From Acidimicrobiaceae bacterium (lineage in GTDB: Bacteria; Actinomycetota; Acidimicrobiia; Acidimicrobiales; Bog-793): a stretch of DNA of 17,007 nucleotides. The notes beneath the pieces were generated by a model. That model worked only from the letters and a program-made list of their open reading frames with translations, made no database searches and had not been told where the DNA came from. Made by a program: the position numbers and the translations under genes. Location of the stretch: positions 1 through 17,007 of the forward strand of contig JAODBN010000096.1 of assembly GCA_025463965.1 (NCBI GenBank), in the 5' to 3' direction. Shown here in pieces: positions 14,346 to 17,007 of the stretch (positions are counted from its first letter, which is position 1; each line of letters begins with the position of its first letter).

Positions 14346-14855
14346 ATGCGTAGCGCCGAGGTGCTGCTGGACGGGTTTGGCCGAGTGGACGAGACGCTCC
14401 AGGACCTTTTGAAGCAACCGGACGAGACGGTGCTGATGCATCGGCCCGATCCCGAGGCCAACACCGTGTGCTGGCTCGTCTGGCATCTCCTGCGCGTGCA
14501 GGACGACCATGTCGCCAAGGCCTTCGGCCACGAGCAGGCCTGGACCGAAGAGGGCTGGAACGATCGCTTCGCGCTCGATCTGCCTGCCGACGACACCGGG
14601 TACGGACACAGCCCCGGTCAGGTCGGCGCCGTCCGTGCGAGCGCCTCGCTGCTTGCCGGGTACGCCGACGCGGTGCACCAACGGACCGTCTCGATGCTCA
14701 CGGGGCTGGACGACGCCGAGCTGGACCGGGTGGTGGACAACCGCTTCCAGCCACCCGTCACCTTGGGGGTGCGCCTCGTGAGCGTGCTCTCCGACGACCT
14801 GCAGCACCTCGGTCAGGCCGCCTACCTGGTGGGCCTCGCAGAACGGTCAAACTGA
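14346..14855 (+). CDS. DinB-superfamily (DUF664-like) protein
   Basis: 169-residue four-helix-bundle protein of the DinB/YfiT-like metalloenzyme superfamily. Some actinobacterial members are thiol (mycothiol or bacillithiol) S-transferases, but the substrate here is unknown. Likely metal-site histidines are His47 and His55 in VCWLVWHLLRVQDDHVAKAF and His154 in DDLQHLGQAAYLVGL; the second half of the usual HxxxH pair is replaced (HLGQA). The C-terminal HLGQAAYLVGL ending is typical. ATG 14346 has GGAG (14337-14340) five bases upstream; the open frame before it crosses the hairpin region and is rejected. It stands alone between DUF6458 and DUF427 genes on the same strand. Confidence 0.87.
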   Translation: MRSAEVLLDGFGRVDETLQDLLKQPDETVLMHRPDPEANTVCWLVWHLLRVQDDHVAKAFGHEQAWTEEGWNDRFALDLPADDTGYGHSPGQVGAVRASASLLAGYADAVHQRTVSMLTGLDDAELDRVVDNRFQPPVTLGVRLVSVLSDDLQHLGQAAYLVGLAERSN

Positions 14856-14937
14856 GCCGAACCTGAACAGTCGCCGGGAGGCGAGGCCCAGTGGCGCCGA
14901 GGGAATCGTTCGGGGCCCCGGCGGTGTTGGACGTCTC

Positions 14938-15264
14938 ATGACGGTACGCGCGAGCTGGAACGGAAAGACCCTTGCCGAGAGCGATCGCACGATCCTCGTG
15001 GAAGGAAATCAATATTTCCCCCCTCAAGACCTCGTGCCAGGAGTGCTCGAGGCAAGCGATACCCACAGCCACTGCCCGTGGAAGGGCGACGCGAGCTACC
15101 ACCACGTCGTGGTGGACGGGAAGCGCAACCCTGACGCCGCCTGGTACTACCCCGAGCCATTCGAGGCCGCCGAGCCGGTCCGCGACTACGTCGCCTTCTG
15201 GCACGGTGTCGACGTGGAAGGCGCCAACGAAGGCCAGCCGGAGGTGCGCCCACCCGGACGCTGA
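14938..15264 (+). CDS. DUF427 domain-containing protein
   Basis: 108-residue cytoplasmic protein spanning one DUF427 domain. Family hallmarks are visible: VRASWNGKTLAESDRTILVE, NQYFPPQDL, the THSHCPWKGDASYHHVVVDG core, and AAWYYPEPFEAAEPVRDYVAF near the end. The function of DUF427 is unknown; the compact beta fold and the conserved Cys-Pro-Trp-Lys-Gly are characteristic. ATG 14938 fits the domain start, although only a weak purine stretch (TTGGA) lies upstream. It is 82 bp downstream of the DinB gene on the same strand and may be co-transcribed with it. Confidence 0.92.
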   Translation: MTVRASWNGKTLAESDRTILVEGNQYFPPQDLVPGVLEASDTHSHCPWKGDASYHHVVVDGKRNPDAAWYYPEPFEAAEPVRDYVAFWHGVDVEGANEGQPEVRPPGR

Positions 15265-15449
15265 GATCTTTGGGTCGTTGTGGTCGCACGCTGCGTGACG
15301 CATGGCTGCGTCTCGCCCTATTCCACATGGCTCACGGCGGTCGGCGATCTTGACCGCCCACTCGTGCGTCGCTACGAGCTCACGCGCCTAGCGGCACTCG
15401 GGGCGACCAGCTCGCTGCTGTTCGTCTCCGACGAGCCGGCGTGGTCTGA

Positions 15450-15719
15450 CTACTCTGCGCCGGCGAGCAGCCGGCGCATCTTCTCCACTACCTCAACACG
15501 CTGGGTCATCTTCTCGGGCGCCTCGGCGTCGCGGATGCGGATGCGCTGCTCGAGCACGTCGAGGCGGCGAAGCTCGCGACCCACGAGCAGTTTGCGCTCG
15601 CCCTCGGGCTGCGCCCGAACCTCCCGGAGCAGCGCTCGGTGGGCGTCAGAGGCCTTGCCTATGCCCGTGTCACGTGCGATTGCCGCGAACGTCAGGCCTT
15701 CCTCGCGAAGTGCAAGCAC
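15450..15719 (-). CDS. small helix-turn-helix-like protein, unrecognised
   Basis: Possible 89-residue protein. The N-terminus reads LALREEGLTFAAIARDTGIG, a good helix-turn-helix pattern like those in resolvase tails and small regulators. The rest is charged and likely helical (RELRRLDVLEQRIRIRDAEA, VEVVEKMRRLLAGAE). GTG 15717-15719 is the only conventional start; the frame stays open upstream through the hairpin zone behind cspA (reading RELDRK, then Pro/Gly-rich residues), so the true N-terminus may lie further up at a non-standard codon. It is on the same strand as cspA, 91 bp after it. It could act on DNA, but no family is assigned. The 185 bp to its left (15265-15449) contain no gene that I can support. 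Confidence 0.6.
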   Translation of the reverse strand: MLALREEGLTFAAIARDTGIGKASDAHRALLREVRAQPEGERKLLVGRELRRLDVLEQRIRIRDAEAPEKMTQRVEVVEKMRRLLAGAE

Positions 15720-15751
15720 CTTGCGGTCGAGCTCGCGCTGATCGGCACGCG

Positions 15752-15817
15752 GGCCTGAGGGGCCAGTTTCCTGGGCTCCCTCAGGCCGCGAACCGCTCGA
15801 AGATTGCCCCTCAGGCC
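15752..15817 (-). repeat. three-copy 10-mer forming alternative hairpins behind cspA
   Basis: CCCTCAGGCC occurs at 15778-15787 and 15808-15817, and its reverse complement GGCCTGAGGG at 15752-15761. In the cspA-strand RNA the last copy can pair with either earlier copy: a 10-bp stem with a 16-base loop, or a 12-bp stem (15752-15763 with 15806-15817) with a 42-base loop that includes the cspA stop codon. A terminator or attenuator downstream of cspA is the simplest reading; no T-run follows. Confidence 0.55.
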
Positions 15818-16020
15818 TGGACAGCGCGGACCGAGGTCGCCTGCGGGCCCTTGGGCGACGTCTCGGCCTCGAACTCCACCCGCTGGCCCTCGGTCAGCTC
15901 GCGGTATCCCTCAGAAGCGATCGCGCTGTGGTGCACGAACACGTCCTTGGTCCCGTTGTCGGGAGCGATGAATCCGAAGCCTTTGGTCGCGTTGAACCAC
16001 TTCACAGTTCCAGTAGCCAT
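15811..16020 (-). CDS. cspA: cold-shock protein of the CspA family
   Basis: 69-residue single cold-shock domain that binds single-stranded RNA and DNA and melts RNA structure. The start MATGTVKWFNATKGFGFI contains RNP1 (KGFGFI, residues 13-18), and VFVHHSAI at 27-34 is RNP2. It ends KGPQATSVRAVQA. ATG 16018-16020 is set by the family N-terminus and by AGAGGA seven bases upstream. The reading frame is open for 123 more codons upstream into an IS5-type remnant, which is coincidental. A hairpin in the leader (16081-16103) and repeat hairpins at the stop suggest RNA-level control. Paralogue identity (CspA versus CspB or similar) is not resolvable. Confidence 0.95.
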   Translation of the reverse strand: MATGTVKWFNATKGFGFIAPDNGTKDVFVHHSAIASEGYRELTEGQRVEFEAETSPKGPQATSVRAVQA

Positions 16021-16080
16021 GATCTGTCCTCTCGTCGCGCATCGAACTCGCCGAGAGACCCTGTGGAGACCGGCAACGGA

Positions 16081-16103
16081 CTCGGGCTTGCGCAAGCTCC
16101 GAG
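16081..16103 (-). promoter_or_regulatory. stem-loop in the probable cspA leader
   Basis: CTCGG + GCTTGCGCAAGC + T + CCGAG folds into a near-complete hairpin with one bulged base; its core GCTTGCGCAAGC (16086-16097) is a perfect palindrome. It lies 60-83 bases ahead of the cspA start. A TAAGGT (minus strand, 16113-16118) just upstream could be the -10 element, which would put the hairpin at the very 5' end of the mRNA. I found no good -35. Confidence 0.45.
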
Positions 16104-16254
16104 CGATCTTCGACCTTAGCCGATCGCGTGGCCAGGGACCACAATCGCCCTGAACCCAGAGAAGGGCACACCTGCGCGTAAACGCAATCCTCACCGTGGA
16201 CCACCGCTCCCACGGCTTGCGATCCTGCAATTTAGAGGCCGAACGGATCGAAGG

Positions 16255-16635
16255 CCGAGCGGATAGGGCGCTTTGATCCGCTCGATCGATTCGCTGATCG
16301 ACGAGCTTGATGATCATCAGGATCGCGATCACGAATGCGAGCCAGGCGTCGCTGTGCTCCGCCGAAGCTGGCCGTAGTTCGACAGCCACGAGTTCGTCCG
16401 TTCAACCGGCCACGGACGCCCGAGCGGGACCGATTTGCGAGGTTGGCGCGAGCGTGTCGGGGCCTTCGGACGGACCCTTGGGGCACGAGCTCGGGGATTC
16501 CTGCCGCCTCGACGGCGGCGCGGCCATTGGGGGTGTCATAACCACGGTCGAGGTGCAGCGTCTCAATCGCTCCGAACAGACCGCGGACAGCCACCTGTAC
16601 GAGCGGTGGCTGCGCAAGCAGGACCCCGCTGGCAC
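16255..16635 (-). pseudogene. IS5-family transposase remnant, frameshifted
   Basis: C-terminal part of a DDE transposase broken over three frames. Frame 1 reads GVLLAQPPLVQVAVRG, then FGAIETLHLDRGYD with the conserved catalytic-core Asp, then PELVPQGSVRRPRHARANL. Frame 2 continues GRPWPVERTNSWLSNYGQLR, the well-known IS5-group segment with the conserved Glu. Frame 3 ends AEHSDAWLAFVIAILMIIKL. At least two frameshifts separate these parts, and the N-terminal half is absent. Upstream it abuts an IS481-type remnant in the opposite orientation, and the exact boundary between 16590 and 16655 is unclear. It cannot make an active transposase. No terminal inverted repeats were identified. Confidence 0.85.
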
Positions 16636-16654
16636 GGGCCGCCTAGCTCCAAGG

Positions 16655-16865
16655 CCGTCCGCCACGACGTGATCGACAAGACCGGCGCCGTCACCCTTCG
16701 TTACCGGTCAGGCTCCATCAGATCGGGGTCGGTCGCGCGCACCGAGGCAAGCACCTCCTCATCCTCATGGCCGACCTCGACGTTCGAGTGGTCGGTGACG
16801 ACGGCAACGTGATCCGCCATCTCGCGCTCGACCCCACGGTCGATTACCCAGGGCGCCTCACGTGA
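16655..16865 (+). pseudogene. IS481-family transposase C-terminal remnant, frameshifted
   Basis: About 70 codons of an integrase-core (rve) transposase tail. One frame reads KAVRHDVIDKTGAVTLRYRS; after a frameshift near 16707-16712 the next frame reads LHQIGVGRAHRGKHLLILMA, then DLDVRVVGDDGNVIRHLALD, ending PTVDYPGRLT and TGA at 16863-16865. Together these match the conserved end of IS481-type transposases (HHIGVGRAH, RVL.LVADLDVRV, LTLDPTRDYQ). The catalytic domain is missing. It lies between the IS5-type remnant and the tRNA-Arg gene. Confidence 0.8.
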
Positions 16866-16909
16866 GGTCCGCGCCGAAACCACATCTCGGAACACGGTGT
16901 GAGGGTTCG

Positions 16910-16934
16910 TCTGTCCCAGAAACCCCGAGACAGA
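16910..16934. repeat. imperfect inverted repeat between IS481 remnant and tRNA
   Basis: TCTGTC (16910-16915) and GACAGA (16929-16934) enclose 13 bases, and the core TGTC...GAGACA resembles the ends found after IS481-type transposase genes. It may mark the right end of the decayed element. Alternatively it is a hairpin 3' of the tRNA gene. Confidence 0.4.
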
Positions 16935-16940
16935 ACAGAG

Positions 16941-17007
16941 CGCCCCCGGCAGGACTCGAACCTGCGACCGTCTGCTTAGAAGGCAGCTGCTCTATCCACT
17001 GAGCTAC
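16941..17007 (-). tRNA. tRNA-Arg (anticodon UCU), 5' end outside window
   Basis: Read on the minus strand, the sequence gives the D-arm GCTCAGTGGATAGAGC, the anticodon arm GCTGC-CTTCTAA-GCAGA (anticodon TCT, decoding AGA), the T-arm GCAGG-TTCGAGT-CCTGC, and the acceptor strand CGGGGGC with discriminator G at 16941. About six 5' acceptor bases lie beyond the right edge. CCA is not encoded (CTCT follows). The first anticodon-stem pair is a G-A mismatch; the other four pair normally. Confidence 0.95.

Noticed and set aside
14911..14920. Palindrome CGGGGCCCCG upstream of the DUF427 gene
   Set aside because: Short, pure G/C palindromes are expected by chance at this base composition, and nothing links it to regulation.
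15280..15465. Plus-strand ORF reading SPYSTWLTAVGDLDRPLVRR onward
   Set aside because: It looks mildly protein-like, but I recognise no family and no ribosome site, and its continuation is antisense to the small HTH-like ORF. Left unannotated.
16194..16215. CCGTGG/CCACGG inverted repeat upstream of cspA
   Set aside because: A 6-bp stem with a 10-base loop is weak in GC-rich DNA and lies upstream of the probable transcript start.
1..17007. CRISPR array, toxin-antitoxin pair, prophage or intact defence system
   Set aside because: I found no regularly spaced repeats, no recognisable toxin or antitoxin pair, and no phage structural or integrase genes. The only mobile sequences are the two broken transposase fragments near the right end.

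Overview
The window is GC-rich (about 70%), uses many GTG starts, and carries a Gram-positive-type LexA box (CGAAC-N4-GTTCG) upstream of recA, a DUF6458 membrane protein and a DUF427 protein. Together these point to an actinobacterium. A deep-branching class such as Acidimicrobiia or Thermoleophilia would fit, but I cannot settle the class from sequence alone. The left edge cuts off the 3' end of recA and the right edge cuts off the 5' end of a tRNA-Arg(UCU) gene that does not encode CCA.

Region 1 (1-2992): recA (minus, partial) lies behind a near-perfect SOS box. Next come a small PPOX/F420-type flavin reductase homologue (minus) and, divergent from it, a macro-domain gene whose stop overlaps the GTG start of a gene for an exported phospholipase D-like protein. 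Region 2 (2995-10590, minus strand): a long co-directional series reads, in transcription order, alpha/beta hydrolase, membrane-anchored Mur ligase, D-Ala-D-Ala-ligase-like ATP-grasp enzyme, PH/SHOCT membrane protein, rimO, pgsA and cinA. Several junctions are GTGA or TGA-G-GTG couplings. A 10-bp hairpin after the ligase may split the series into an envelope part and a rimO-pgsA-cinA part. cinA and recA, often neighbours in bacteria, are separated here by the PPOX/macro/PLD group.

Region 3 (10665-15264): a compact UvrD-family helicase (plus) converges on, and overlaps by 11 bp, an aldo/keto reductase gene (minus). Divergent from the reductase are a DUF6458 membrane protein, a DinB-family protein and a DUF427 protein, with strong hairpins in the gap after DUF6458.

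Region 4 (15265-17007): a small helix-turn-helix-like ORF, and a cspA gene flanked by notable hairpins on both sides. Beyond them is a decay zone holding two broken transposase remnants, IS5-type on minus and IS481-type on plus, next to the tRNA-Arg gene.

I see no CRISPR array, intact mobile element or clear new defence system. The most unusual items are the macro-PLD pair between recA and cinA, the membrane Mur ligase beside an ATP-grasp ligase with an altered substrate-site residue, the repeat set behind cspA that allows alternative hairpins, and the helicase with a reduced, acidic 2B region.
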